From Arthrobacter nitroguajacolicus_D (GTDB lineage: Bacteria > Actinomycetota > Actinomycetes > Actinomycetales > Micrococcaceae): a DNA stretch of 64,000 nucleotides. Below the pieces are notes generated by a model that made no database searches, was not told where the DNA came from, and saw only the letters and a program-made list of their open reading frames with translations. Positions 52,734 through 61,121 of the stretch are shown here, piece by piece. How positions within the stretch are numbered: the first letter of the stretch is position 1; each line of letters begins with the position of its first letter. Made by a program: the position numbers and the translations under genes. The stretch spans positions 372,001 to 436,000 of the forward strand of contig NZ_JAVDSH010000001.1 in the NCBI RefSeq assembly GCF_031455195.1, read 5' to 3'.

Positions 52734-53804
52734 ATGACGCGGGCCAAGCGGCGGTGGCTGCCAGCTCTCCTGATCCCCCTTGCCCTGGTCCTTGCAGTAC
52801 TCACCGGTTCGGTCCAGGCGGGTGCCACCGTGTCGCTCCCGCCGAAGACAGCCGATGAGGTTCTCGCCATGATTGCGCGCACGCAAGTGCGTTCGTTCTC
52901 CGGCACACTCGAACAGACTGCGGAGCTGGGGCTTCCGGCACTTCCCTCGTCAGGTCCTGGCGTCACTCCCGGGGCTGCCTCCGCATTGGAATTCCTGACG
53001 GGTACCCACACCGCGCGCGTCTTCGTGGGCGACCCAACCAAGGTGCGCCTGCAAATCATGGACACCATGGCTGAGCGCGACCTGATCGTCAATGGCAAGG
53101 ATGCGTGGTTCTACAACTCAGCGGACAACAGTGCCACCCATCTCCAAGCCCCGGATGTCGGCGGCCCCACGGAAACGCTGCCAAGCAAGCGCGCCATGCC
53201 CACGCCCGAGGCACTGGCCAGCCGGTTCCTCGCTGCTGTTGATGCCGGAACAGAGGTAACAGTCGGAGAGGCTTCATCGGTTGCCGGACGCAGTGCGTAC
53301 CAACTGAACCTGGCCCCGAACGGCTCCGGCACCCTGGTGGCCTCGGTGACCATCGACGTCGACTCCGAAACAGGCTTCCCGCTGGGAGTCCACGTCCGTG
53401 CGAAGAACCAAGCCGAACCTGCCTACTCCCTCGCCTTCACTGAACTGAACCTTTCTGCGCCGGATCCCGGGCTGTTCCAGTTCAGTCCTCCAGCGGGTGC
53501 CACGGTCACCGGCAAGGTACTCCCCGCGCAGCCCATCCCGGTGCCCAACGCTGCGGCTCAAGCACCATCGCGGCACGGCGCCATGGTTACCGGCGAAGGG
53601 TGGGAATCGATCGCCATCCTGCCTGCCGCTGCCGTGCCCGCCGGGCTTACTTCCAACCCCCAGCTCTCCCAGGTGTTGCAAGCCGTTTCCGGGGGCCGGG
53701 CGTTGGCCTCGTCACTGGTGAGCGTCCTGATTCTCGACGACGGTCGCGTCCTTGCAGGGCTGGTGCCATTGGAGCGGCTCCAGTCAGCCGCTGCCGCGCA
53801 GTGA
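52734..53804 (+). CDS. Exported LolA/MucB-like protein
   Basis: The 356-residue protein has a signal peptide (about residues 1-30, basic start MTRAKRRW then a hydrophobic stretch ending SVQAGA) and a LolA/RseB-like half-barrel: VLAMIARTQVRSFSGTLEQTA, ARVFVGDPTKVRLQIMDTMAERDLIVNGKDAWFYNS and TVGEASSVAGRSAYQLNL (cited in pieces). No lipobox Cys is present. Actinobacterial relatives are extracytoplasmic lipid- or lipoprotein-binding proteins of unknown task. It overlaps the ABC ATPase gene by GTGA, so it is probably the partner of that transporter. Confidence 0.8.
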   Translation: MTRAKRRWLPALLIPLALVLAVLTGSVQAGATVSLPPKTADEVLAMIARTQVRSFSGTLEQTAELGLPALPSSGPGVTPGAASALEFLTGTHTARVFVGDPTKVRLQIMDTMAERDLIVNGKDAWFYNSADNSATHLQAPDVGGPTETLPSKRAMPTPEALASRFLAAVDAGTEVTVGEASSVAGRSAYQLNLAPNGSGTLVASVTIDVDSETGFPLGVHVRAKNQAEPAYSLAFTELNLSAPDPGLFQFSPPAGATVTGKVLPAQPIPVPNAAAQAPSRHGAMVTGEGWESIAILPAAAVPAGLTSNPQLSQVLQAVSGGRALASSLVSVLILDDGRVLAGLVPLERLQSAAAAQ

Positions 53805-54796
53805 AGGGGCCCGCACCCGAGCAACACGGGACCGCGGACCCTGCGGGGCTGGCCATTGAGACAAACAGGCTGGTCAAACGCTTCGGGCACCGCTCCGCTG
53901 TGGACGGCATAGACCTCGCTGTACCGCGCGGAGCAGTGTTCGGTTTCCTTGGACCCAACGGCTCGGGAAAGACCACCACCATCCGGGTGCTGCTGGGACT
54001 GGCCTCCGCCACGAGCGGTGACATCCGGGTCTTGGGCCAGTCCATGCCGGCGGCGCTGGCAGCCGTCCTCCCGGACGTGGGCGCTTTGGTGGAAGGGCCG
54101 GGCTTCTACCCATCTCTCTCCGGCTCCGGAAACCTCATGCGCCTCGATTCCGCTGACCGCCACGCCTCGTCGGCGACACGCCGCAAGCGCGTCGCGGATG
54201 CCCTTGACCGTGTCGGGCTTAGCCACGCTGCCGGCAAGAAGGTCCGCGCCTATTCGTTGGGCATGAAGCAACGCCTGGGCTTGGCGAACGCGCTGCTCAG
54301 GCCGCGGGAACTGCTGGTCCTTGACGAACCCACCAATGGACTGGACCCCCAGGGCACCCGTGAGGTCCGCAATTTGGTGCGTTCCCTGGCTGCGGGCGGG
54401 ACCACGGTGTTTGTTTCCAGCCATCTGCTGGCCGAGGTGGAACAGATGTGCACCCACGTGGGTGTGATGAGCGCCGGGCGCCTGGTCGCCCAAGGACCGC
54501 TGGACGAATTGCGGTCCTCGGGCCAGAGGCAGGTTGTGGTTGAAACGCCCGACGCCGAACTGGCCACGAGCGTCCTGGCGCGCCTCGGGCTCGTCCCCGC
54601 CGCCATACCGGGTGCGGCAGGGCCACGCGAGGCGAGGGCAGTGCTGGACGGTGGACTGGACGGACCGGCTCCCGAGGTGATCGTCGCGGCGCTGGTTGCC
54701 GACGGCGTCCGGGTTCGGCGTTTCGCCATTGAAGATTCGAGCCTGGAAGACCGGTTCGTGTCCCTGACCGGAGAGGGGTTCGACGTTGTCGGCTGA
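53801..54796 (+). CDS. ABC transporter ATP-binding protein
   Basis: The 331-residue ATPase has Walker A GPNGSGKTTT near residues 51-60, the signature YSLGMKQRLGLANALL, Walker B LLVLDEPTNGLDP and the switch His in FVSSHLLAEV. A C-terminal extension of about 90 residues is typical of the CcmA/drug and antibiotic exporter class (DrrA-like). GTG 53801 overlaps the LolA-like stop, and the end overlaps the permease gene by 11 bases. It powers export by the neighbouring permease. Confidence 0.92.
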   Translation: MKGPAPEQHGTADPAGLAIETNRLVKRFGHRSAVDGIDLAVPRGAVFGFLGPNGSGKTTTIRVLLGLASATSGDIRVLGQSMPAALAAVLPDVGALVEGPGFYPSLSGSGNLMRLDSADRHASSATRRKRVADALDRVGLSHAAGKKVRAYSLGMKQRLGLANALLRPRELLVLDEPTNGLDPQGTREVRNLVRSLAAGGTTVFVSSHLLAEVEQMCTHVGVMSAGRLVAQGPLDELRSSGQRQVVVETPDAELATSVLARLGLVPAAIPGAAGPREARAVLDGGLDGPAPEVIVAALVADGVRVRRFAIEDSSLEDRFVSLTGEGFDVVG

Positions 54797-55649
54797 TACC
54801 ACCACGCATTCAAGCCCGGGAGCGCGGCCCGCGGTTGGCTGGTCCCTGCTTGGCTCCGAGTTGTCGGTGCTTTTCCGCCGCCTCCGCACTTGGGCCATGC
54901 TGCTGGCCCTCGCCGCCGTACCCCTTCTCATCGCGTTGGCCGTCAAATTGTCGTCCCGGCCAGTCGCCCCAGGCCGGGGGCCGCTGTTCCTGGACCGCAT
55001 CACCCAGAACGGGCTGTTCGTGGCAGTGACCGCCTTGGTTGTTTGCGTACCGTTGTTCCTGCCCCTGACCATTGGCGTGGTGGCTGGGGACACCATAGCC
55101 GGCGAAGCCAACATGGGGACCCTGCGCTACCTGTTGATTGCACCTGCAGGCCGCATCAGGCTCCTGCTGGTCAAGTATGCAGGGGCTGTCGCTTTCTGTT
55201 TCGCCGCGACGGTGACCGTGGCAGCGTCCGGTGCCCTGGCCGGCGTCGTACTTTTTCCTGTGGGACCCGTGACGCTCCTCTCCGGCGACACCATCAGTGT
55301 GGGCGAATCGGTCCTGCGGTCCCTTCTGGTCGCGGGCTACATCACAGTGTCGCTGTTAGGGCTGGCCGCGATAGGGCTACTGATTTCCACCTTTACGGAC
55401 GTGCCGGTGGGCGCCATGGCCGCCACGATTGTCCTCTCTGTCGTCTCACAGGTGCTCGATAACCTACCGCAACTGGACTGGCTGCACCCGTGGCTGTTCA
55501 GCCACCACTGGCTGGGGTTCGCGGATCTGCTCCGCCAGCCGATTGACTGGACATCGTTCGGTGCGAACGCCTTGCTGCAGGCTGGGTACATAGCTGTGTG
55601 CGGCGCGCTGGCCTACGCAAAATTCTCAAACAAGGACGTCCTGTCCTAG
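54786..55649 (+). CDS. ABC transporter permease (ABC-2 type)
   Basis: The 287-residue protein has about six membrane helices and the ABC-2 layout, with a first helix around residues 35-55, a large loop, GDTIAGEANMGTLRYLLIAPAGR (cited as AGEANMGTLRYLLIAPAGR) as the conserved coupling region and a C-terminal helix ending in FSNKDVLS, the usual xxKD end of this family. TTG 54786 is the start, seven bases after GGAGAGG. With the ATPase and the LolA-like protein it forms a three-gene exporter module. Confidence 0.9.
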   Translation: MSADTTTHSSPGARPAVGWSLLGSELSVLFRRLRTWAMLLALAAVPLLIALAVKLSSRPVAPGRGPLFLDRITQNGLFVAVTALVVCVPLFLPLTIGVVAGDTIAGEANMGTLRYLLIAPAGRIRLLLVKYAGAVAFCFAATVTVAASGALAGVVLFPVGPVTLLSGDTISVGESVLRSLLVAGYITVSLLGLAAIGLLISTFTDVPVGAMAATIVLSVVSQVLDNLPQLDWLHPWLFSHHWLGFADLLRQPIDWTSFGANALLQAGYIAVCGALAYAKFSNKDVLS

Positions 55650-55657
55650 CTTTGTCG

Positions 55658-55663
55658 TAGGCT
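55658..55663 (+). promoter_or_regulatory. -10 element (TAGGCT) of the YciO/Sua5 gene
   Basis: TAGGCT ends six bases before ATG 55670, with no ribosome-binding site. A TGTC also lies at PafBC-type spacing, but it falls in the permease stop region, so I give it no weight. Confidence 0.5.
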
Positions 55664-55669
55664 CTTCCC

Positions 55670-56290
55670 ATGGCCAGATTCTTTGACGTGCACCCGGAAG
55701 ATCCCCAACCACGCGCCATCGGCCAGGTGGTCAAAATGCTGCAGGACGGCGGTCTGATCGCCTACCCCACCGACTCCTGCTACGCGTTGGGCGCCCAGAT
55801 CGGCAACAGGGAAGCGCTGGACCGCATCAGGTCGATCCGGCACCTGGACGACAAACACCATTTCACCCTGGTGTGTAAGGACTTTGCCCAGATGGGCCAG
55901 TTCGTAATGCTCGATAATGACGTCTTCAGGAGCATCAAGGCAGTCACCCCCGGCAGCTACACCTTCATCCTGCCGGCCACCCGCGAGGTACCTAAGCGGC
56001 TCCTGCACCCCAAGAAGAAGACTGTGGGCGTGCGCATCCCGGACCACCGTGTTGTCCAGGCTCTTTTGGCCGAGCTGGGCGAACCCCTGTTGTCCAGCAC
56101 ACTGCTCCTGCCCGACCAGGAGGAACCCCTGACACAAGGGTGGGAGATCAAAGAACGGCTGGACAACCAGGTGGACGGCGTCATCGACGCCGGTGACACC
56201 GGGGCGGAACCGACTACCGTGATCGACTTTTCCAGCGGCGTTGCCGAAGTCGTGCGTCGCGGAACCGGGGATCCTTGGCGGTTCGAATAG
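55670..56290 (+). CDS. YciO/Sua5/YrdC-type L-threonylcarbamoyladenylate synthase-like protein
   Basis: The 206-residue protein is a single YrdC-fold domain with GGLIAYPTDSCYALGAQIGN near residues 23-42, KHHFTLVCKDFAQM, PGSYTFILPATREVPKRLL and KTVGVRIPDH. This resembles the YciO branch more than canonical Sua5, which carries a C-terminal domain. The YrdC fold makes threonylcarbamoyl-AMP for tRNA t6A. YciO proteins may have weak or different activity. Convergent with the LigD-type gene. Confidence 0.85.
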   Translation: MARFFDVHPEDPQPRAIGQVVKMLQDGGLIAYPTDSCYALGAQIGNREALDRIRSIRHLDDKHHFTLVCKDFAQMGQFVMLDNDVFRSIKAVTPGSYTFILPATREVPKRLLHPKKKTVGVRIPDHRVVQALLAELGEPLLSSTLLLPDQEEPLTQGWEIKERLDNQVDGVIDAGDTGAEPTTVIDFSSGVAEVVRRGTGDPWRFE

Positions 56291-56327
56291 CCCCGGAACC
56301 CACGGCGCAGGCGAAGGTTCCGGAGGT

Positions 56328-57353
56328 TTACTCCTCCAGCTTGCGGGCCCGGCTCGGTTGCACCCGCATGGGCTCTCCCGGCATCTTCGGAAATTCCGGC
56401 GGGAAGGGCATCTCGCCTTGGCCGTTGCTGACATCGCGTTCCCACCAGTCGAGCAAAACGTCGATCTCTCCCGGTTGCGAGTGCATGGTCGCCCAGGGGT
56501 CGCCGACTTTCTTCAGGCGGTCGGGAACTGTGGTGATGGTGTACTTCGCTGGATCAGCGTGATCCAGTTCGTCCCACGTCAGCGGACAGGACACCTGGGC
56601 CGTGGGCACCGCGCGTGGGCTGTAGGCACCGGCGATGGTCCTGTCCCGGTTGGCCTGGTTGAAGTCAACGAAGATCCGGTTTCCCCGCTCCTCTTTCCAC
56701 CAGGCCGTAGTGACCTTGTCCGGCATGCGGCGTTCCAATTCACGGCCAGCGGCGATCACGGCGTGGCGGACGTCCAGGAACTCATGCTTGGGATGGATCG
56801 GGGCGTAGACGTGAAGCCCTCGGTTGCCGGACGTCTTGATGAACGCCGTGAGGCCCGCCTCCTCCAGGACTGACCGAAGCTCAAGGGCGGCCGGCTTGGC
56901 GTCATCAAAGTCCGTCCCCGGTTGGGGATCGAGGTCGATCCGGAGTTGGTCGGGGTTGTCCGGATCGTCGGCCCGGGAAGCCCACGGATGGAACACCACA
57001 GTGTTCATTTGTGCCGCCCACACCGCAGCGGCCGGCTCGTCGATGACCAATTGCGGATGGGACCTTGCGCTCGGATACGTGACGAGCACGGAACGCACAT
57101 AGTCAGGGGCTCCCTTGGGCGGGTTCTTGGAGAAGAACATCTCACCCTCGATGTTGCCCGAATACCGTTGCAGGCTGACCGGACGGTTCCCGTTGGCAGC
57201 GACAAAGGCCTCGCCGACGTCAATGAGGTAGTTGGCCAGGTCCAACTTGGTCAGTCCTGCCTCCGGCCACATGACGCGGCTGGGACTGGAAATTCGAACC
57301 TCTCGGGGGCCGTCGGGACCGGGCACGGTGACAGTGGTTGCTTCGCTCGCCAT
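56328..57353 (-). CDS. Stand-alone LigD-type polymerase (AEP superfamily)
   Basis: The 341-residue protein matches the polymerase domain of bacterial NHEJ ligase LigD: VMWPEAGLTKLDLANYL near residues 28-44, PVSLQRYSGNIEGEMFFSKN in pieces (LQRYSGNIEGEMFFSKN), the catalytic D140-L-D142 in RIDLDPQ, and SGNRGLHVYAPIHPKHEF. No ligase, nuclease or Ku gene is next to it. Ribonucleotide-inserting gap filling is the expected activity. ATG 57353 (not GTG 57359) is chosen since TAGCTT ends six bases before it. Confidence 0.92.
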   Translation of the reverse strand: MASEATTVTVPGPDGPREVRISSPSRVMWPEAGLTKLDLANYLIDVGEAFVAANGNRPVSLQRYSGNIEGEMFFSKNPPKGAPDYVRSVLVTYPSARSHPQLVIDEPAAAVWAAQMNTVVFHPWASRADDPDNPDQLRIDLDPQPGTDFDDAKPAALELRSVLEEAGLTAFIKTSGNRGLHVYAPIHPKHEFLDVRHAVIAAGRELERRMPDKVTTAWWKEERGNRIFVDFNQANRDRTIAGAYSPRAVPTAQVSCPLTWDELDHADPAKYTITTVPDRLKKVGDPWATMHSQPGEIDVLLDWWERDVSNGQGEMPFPPEFPKMPGEPMRVQPSRARKLEE

Positions 57354-57359
57354 GGCCAC

Positions 57360-57365
57360 AAGCTA
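57360..57365 (-). promoter_or_regulatory. -10 element (TAGCTT) of the LigD-type polymerase gene
   Basis: Minus-strand TAGCTT ends six bases before ATG 57353 and supports a leaderless mRNA. No TTGTC or LexA-like box is present upstream. Confidence 0.5.
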
Positions 57366-57452
57366 CCGTGTTTGAACCGCCCGCGTCAGCATTCCGGCCC
57401 GATCCGGTGCCCATGTCCATCGCAGGCCGGGCCGCTGCAGGATGATGGATAC

Positions 57453-58118
57453 ATGCCTATGCCTGAAACGTCCTTGCGGATCGCCGTCAATGAAGTCGAA
57501 ATTTCTGCCCTCTCCATCCGGCCGGACCACCCTTCGGCCACCTTGGTGGTTGCCCATGGCGCTGGTGCGGGAATGGAACACCCGTTCCTGCAGGGTTTCG
57601 CTGAAGCGATGGCCGACGAAGGTGTCGCGACCCTCCGTTTCAACTTCCCGTACCGCGAAGCCGGGCGGCGTTTCCCGGATCGGCCGCCGCTGGCCGTCGC
57701 TGCCTGGCGGGCCGTCATGGACCAGGCCGCAGGGCTAAGCAACGGAGAACCCCTCTGGGCGTCCGGCAAGTCCTTCGGCGGGCGCATGGCATCGATGGCA
57801 GTGGCTGAAGGGATGCCCGCCCGGGGACTGGTGTACCTGGGCTACCCGTTGCATGCGCCGGGGAAGCCGGAAAAGCTACGCGACGAGCACCTTTACGGCG
57901 TCACTGTGCCCATGCTCTTTCTCCAAGGGACCCGCGACACGTTTGCCACGCCGGAATTGCTGGAAGGCGTGGTGGAGAAGATAGGCCCGACGGCGACCCT
58001 CCAGTGGTGTGAGGGCGGTGACCATTCGTTCGCGGTCAAGGGCGTGAAGCGGGGCGCAGCCGAAGTGGGTGCCTCGCTTGTCCCCGCGGTGGCCGCTTTC
58101 CTGCGCGCCAACCCATAG
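57453..58118 (+). CDS. KANL3/Tex30-type alpha/beta hydrolase
   Basis: The 221-residue hydrolase has VVAHGAGAGMEHPFL near residues 31-45, FNFPYREAG, the nucleophile region WASGKSFGGRMASMA (Ser in GKSFGG), GYPLHAPGKPEKLR and the late Asp/His in LQGTRDTFATPE and GGDHSF. This is the dienelactone-hydrolase-like group without assigned substrate. ATG 57453 is taken; ATG 57459 is an alternative. It converges with the EF-G2 gene, three bases apart, and is divergent from the polymerase gene. Confidence 0.85.
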   Translation: MPMPETSLRIAVNEVEISALSIRPDHPSATLVVAHGAGAGMEHPFLQGFAEAMADEGVATLRFNFPYREAGRRFPDRPPLAVAAWRAVMDQAAGLSNGEPLWASGKSFGGRMASMAVAEGMPARGLVYLGYPLHAPGKPEKLRDEHLYGVTVPMLFLQGTRDTFATPELLEGVVEKIGPTATLQWCEGGDHSFAVKGVKRGAAEVGASLVPAVAAFLRANP

Positions 58119-58121
58119 TTC

Positions 58122-60212
58122 CTATTTCGGCAGGGGTTCGTGACGGAGGTAGGAGCGCCGGAAGCGGCCCGTTCCGGCCGTCAGCGCGCGCAGTTCTATC
58201 GCATAGCGCAGGAGTTCCTGATCAGGGACCTCGGCACTGATTTCGGTCCCTTCGGCGTCATCGGCCGTGGTTCCGGTGACGCGTCCCCGCCGCCCCGATA
58301 AGTCACCCATCACCGTACCCACATACTCATCGGGAACGCTGATGACAACAGCGGATACCGGTTCAAGGAGTTGGATCTTTGCGGCGGCTGCCGCTTCGCG
58401 CAAGGCCAGGGCCCCGGCCGCCTGGAAGGCCGCATCCGAGGAATCGACGCTGTGCGTCTTGCCGCCCACCAACGTCACTTTGATGTCCACCACGGGAAAA
58501 CCGGCCGAAACACCTTTAAGCATCTGTGCCCGGACGCCTTTCTCCACGGAAGCAACGAACGTTCCCGGGATTGCTCCGCCCACGATTTTGTCGGTGAAGA
58601 CGAATCCTTCGCCGCGGGTGAGCGGCTCGACTTCGATGTCGCAGATGGCGAACTGCCCATGGCCGCCTGACTGCTTGACGTGCCTGCCATGGCCGGTTGC
58701 CTTGGTAGCGAAGGTCTCACGGAGAGGCGTGACCACGTCCACTGTCTGGAGCTTGACCCCCTGGCTACGCAGCCGGTCCAGAACTACTTCTGCGTGGGCC
58801 TCACCCATGCACCAGAGGATGAGTTGGTGGGTGTCCTGGTTGCGTTCCAGACGCAGCGTGGGGTCGGCGGCCGCCACTTTGCCGATGCTCTTGGCAAGGG
58901 CGTCTTCGTCACTCCTGGAGGCACCCTCAATGGCGACCGGCATCAGCGGCTCGGGCATGTTCCAGGTCTCGAGAAGCAGCGGCGCCTCACGGTCTGATAT
59001 TGAGTCACCTGTCTCGGCGTTGGCGAGTTTGCTGATCGCGCAGATGTCACCGGCAATGCACTGTGGGACTGCTTTCAGTGCCTGACCAACGGGCGAGTAG
59101 AGATGGGTGACGCGTTCGTCGGCGTCGTGGTCTTCATGGCCCCTGTCCGCGAGTCCCCTCCCGCCGACGTGGATCGAAGAATCTTCCCTCAGGGTTCCTG
59201 AGAAGACCCGGACAAGGCACACTCGGCCAAGGAAGGGATCCACTGTGGTGCGTACCACTTCAGCCGCCAGGCGCCCTGCCGGATCGCACTGCAGGGGCTT
59301 CAGCGATGCGCCGTCCAACGTCGTGGCCGGCGGAGGAACCCGTTCCAATGGGGATGGCAGGGCTTCGGTCATGAGGGCCATGAGCTCAGCGAGTCCCAAG
59401 CCTGATTCGGCGGCGGTGGGAATGACGGGGAAGAAACTCCCCCTGGCTACCGCGGTTTCGAGGTCTTTGATGAGGTCGCCCAGTGGCAGTTCTTCGCCAC
59501 CCAAATACCGGTCCATCAGGGTCTCGTCTTCGCTTTCGGCAATGATGCCCTCAACCAATGGGCCCCGGGCCTCCTCCACTGCCACCTCGCTGCTGTTGCC
59601 ATGGATGATTCCGATGAGGCCGGCATTGTCGTCAGCGGGAAGGTACAGCGGCAGGACAGACTCACCGAACGATTCCCGGCAACGCACGACGGCGGCGCGG
59701 AAGTCAGCGCGCGGATGGTCCAGTTTGCTGAGCACTACCGCACGCGGCATCCGGACCTTCCGGCACTCGCCCCACAACGCAATGGTGGCGCTGTCGATGT
59801 CCTCCACGGCGGATACAACAAAGAGGGCCGCATCTGCGGCCCTCAAACCAGCCCGAAGTTCCCCGGTGAAGTCGGTGTAGCCGGGGGTGTCGATGAGGTT
59901 GACCTTGATCGCTCCGACCCGGATCGGCGCCACCGACATCGTCACGGACCGTTGCTGATGGATCGCCGACGGATCCGAGTCGCTGACCGTGGTCCCGTCG
60001 CTGATGGTGCCCATCCTGGGAATGGCGCCAGTGGCTGCAAGCAGGGCTTCCACCAGCATCGACTTACCTGCGCCGGAATGTCCGACGAGTGCCACATTCC
60101 GGATGCCGGCAGGATCGCCGGGCGATAAGGACCAGCCGTTGTCGCCGCGCTTGGCCTCGGGGGTACCCGGGGCGGTTGCTTTTGCCGATTCGCGCGTGCC
60201 CTTCACGGACAT
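58122..60212 (-). CDS. Elongation factor G-like protein EF-G2
   Basis: The 696-residue GTPase has G1 GHSGAGKS at residues 44-51, G3 DTPGYTDF and a G4 reading SKLD instead of NKxD, followed by the EF-G II-V domains (DPFLGRVCLVRVFSGTLRED as pieces, VVTPLRETF, GHGRHVKQSGGHGQF). It matches the actinobacterial FusA2/EF-G2 group, whose members have GTPase activity but do not replace EF-G in translocation where tested. ATG 60212 follows AGGAGG by five bases. The true fusA is elsewhere. Confidence 0.9.
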   Translation of the reverse strand: MSVKGTRESAKATAPGTPEAKRGDNGWSLSPGDPAGIRNVALVGHSGAGKSMLVEALLAATGAIPRMGTISDGTTVSDSDPSAIHQQRSVTMSVAPIRVGAIKVNLIDTPGYTDFTGELRAGLRAADAALFVVSAVEDIDSATIALWGECRKVRMPRAVVLSKLDHPRADFRAAVVRCRESFGESVLPLYLPADDNAGLIGIIHGNSSEVAVEEARGPLVEGIIAESEDETLMDRYLGGEELPLGDLIKDLETAVARGSFFPVIPTAAESGLGLAELMALMTEALPSPLERVPPPATTLDGASLKPLQCDPAGRLAAEVVRTTVDPFLGRVCLVRVFSGTLREDSSIHVGGRGLADRGHEDHDADERVTHLYSPVGQALKAVPQCIAGDICAISKLANAETGDSISDREAPLLLETWNMPEPLMPVAIEGASRSDEDALAKSIGKVAAADPTLRLERNQDTHQLILWCMGEAHAEVVLDRLRSQGVKLQTVDVVTPLRETFATKATGHGRHVKQSGGHGQFAICDIEVEPLTRGEGFVFTDKIVGGAIPGTFVASVEKGVRAQMLKGVSAGFPVVDIKVTLVGGKTHSVDSSDAAFQAAGALALREAAAAAKIQLLEPVSAVVISVPDEYVGTVMGDLSGRRGRVTGTTADDAEGTEISAEVPDQELLRYAIELRALTAGTGRFRRSYLRHEPLPK

Positions 60213-60372
60213 GGGCACCTCCTGGTGTTCTCTCCCGGCGCTCAGTGCAAACGCCCTGCAGTTGGAACGTTAAAGAGGATTGGACACCCTGAGGCGACCA
60301 TGGGGCAAGGGCTTGCAGAGAGCAAAACCAGCCGCCCGGCGTCGTTCTTCGACCCACCGGTCCAGCGGAGGA

Positions 60373-61119
60373 CTAAACGGTGAGCATGCCCCACAGCAAC
60401 CAGGCTGCCGCGAGTGAGCACCCAGCTACAACCACGGTGAATCCGGCCAGCCAGACGTAGGCCGGAACACCCGTTGTGCGGCCAAGAATGAACGCATCGG
60501 AGGCCGCCAGCCGTTCCCGGCGCTTGGTGTGTACCCCGACCAGTTTGAAGAGATCGCGGACTCCGCCCACGGACAGGGCGACGCCAAGCGCCAACACCAC
60601 GTAATTGACGGTGGTGGGTGCCGCGAACAGGATCAGCACTTGGGCGAAGGCCGCACTGAACAGGGCCACCAGGATGCCAGTGAGGTTCCTGAGGAAAACC
60701 AGCGAAATCAGCAGGATCAGCGCGCCGACGGACATGGCTGCACCAGAACGCCCAGCGGCACAGGCGGCAATCAGGCATAACCCAACAAGGGCCGGTGCCG
60801 GGTAGCCCCAGAAGCCTGACCACGCCGCCCCGAAGGAGCTGCGTCCGCTGCTAACCAGTCGGCCCGAATGGTCCAGCCCGATCCGGAGTCCGTGCACGAA
60901 GCGGCCGGTCATCAGCGCTGCGTACGCGTGGCCGAGTTCATGGACGAACGTGACGTACAGGCCGAACCAGCGCCACGTGGGCCGCGGGATGCTCAGGACC
61001 ACGGAGCAGGCGAGAATGCCGAGCAGGGCAGGGAGGGGAACTGCAGTGGTATGGGTGTCGGTGAAACCCCGAAGCACCGCGTCCCACCAGTTGTGGGCCA
61101 CATTTCCAGCAGCGTCCAC
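60373..61119 (-). CDS. M50B-type membrane metalloprotease-like protein
   Basis: The 248-residue protein has about six membrane helices with the zinc-binding HELGH in VTFVHELGHAYAALMTGR near residues 58-75, and a third-ligand-type motif SDAFILGRTTG near 205-215. This is the layout of actinobacterial M50B peptidases, which cut proteins within the membrane. No substrate such as an anti-sigma factor is nearby. GTG 61119 starts two bases after the TetR stop, so the two may share a transcript. Confidence 0.85.
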   Translation of the reverse strand: MDAAGNVAHNWWDAVLRGFTDTHTTAVPLPALLGILACSVVLSIPRPTWRWFGLYVTFVHELGHAYAALMTGRFVHGLRIGLDHSGRLVSSGRSSFGAAWSGFWGYPAPALVGLCLIAACAAGRSGAAMSVGALILLISLVFLRNLTGILVALFSAAFAQVLILFAAPTTVNYVVLALGVALSVGGVRDLFKLVGVHTKRRERLAASDAFILGRTTGVPAYVWLAGFTVVVAGCSLAAAWLLWGMLTV

Positions 61120-61121
61120 GT

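Noticed and set aside
55641..55663. CTGTCCTAG-N8-TAGGCT before the YciO gene as a PafBC promoter
   Set aside because: The TGTC falls inside the permease stop region and only half the box matches; the gene has no repair role. Kept only as a leaderless -10.
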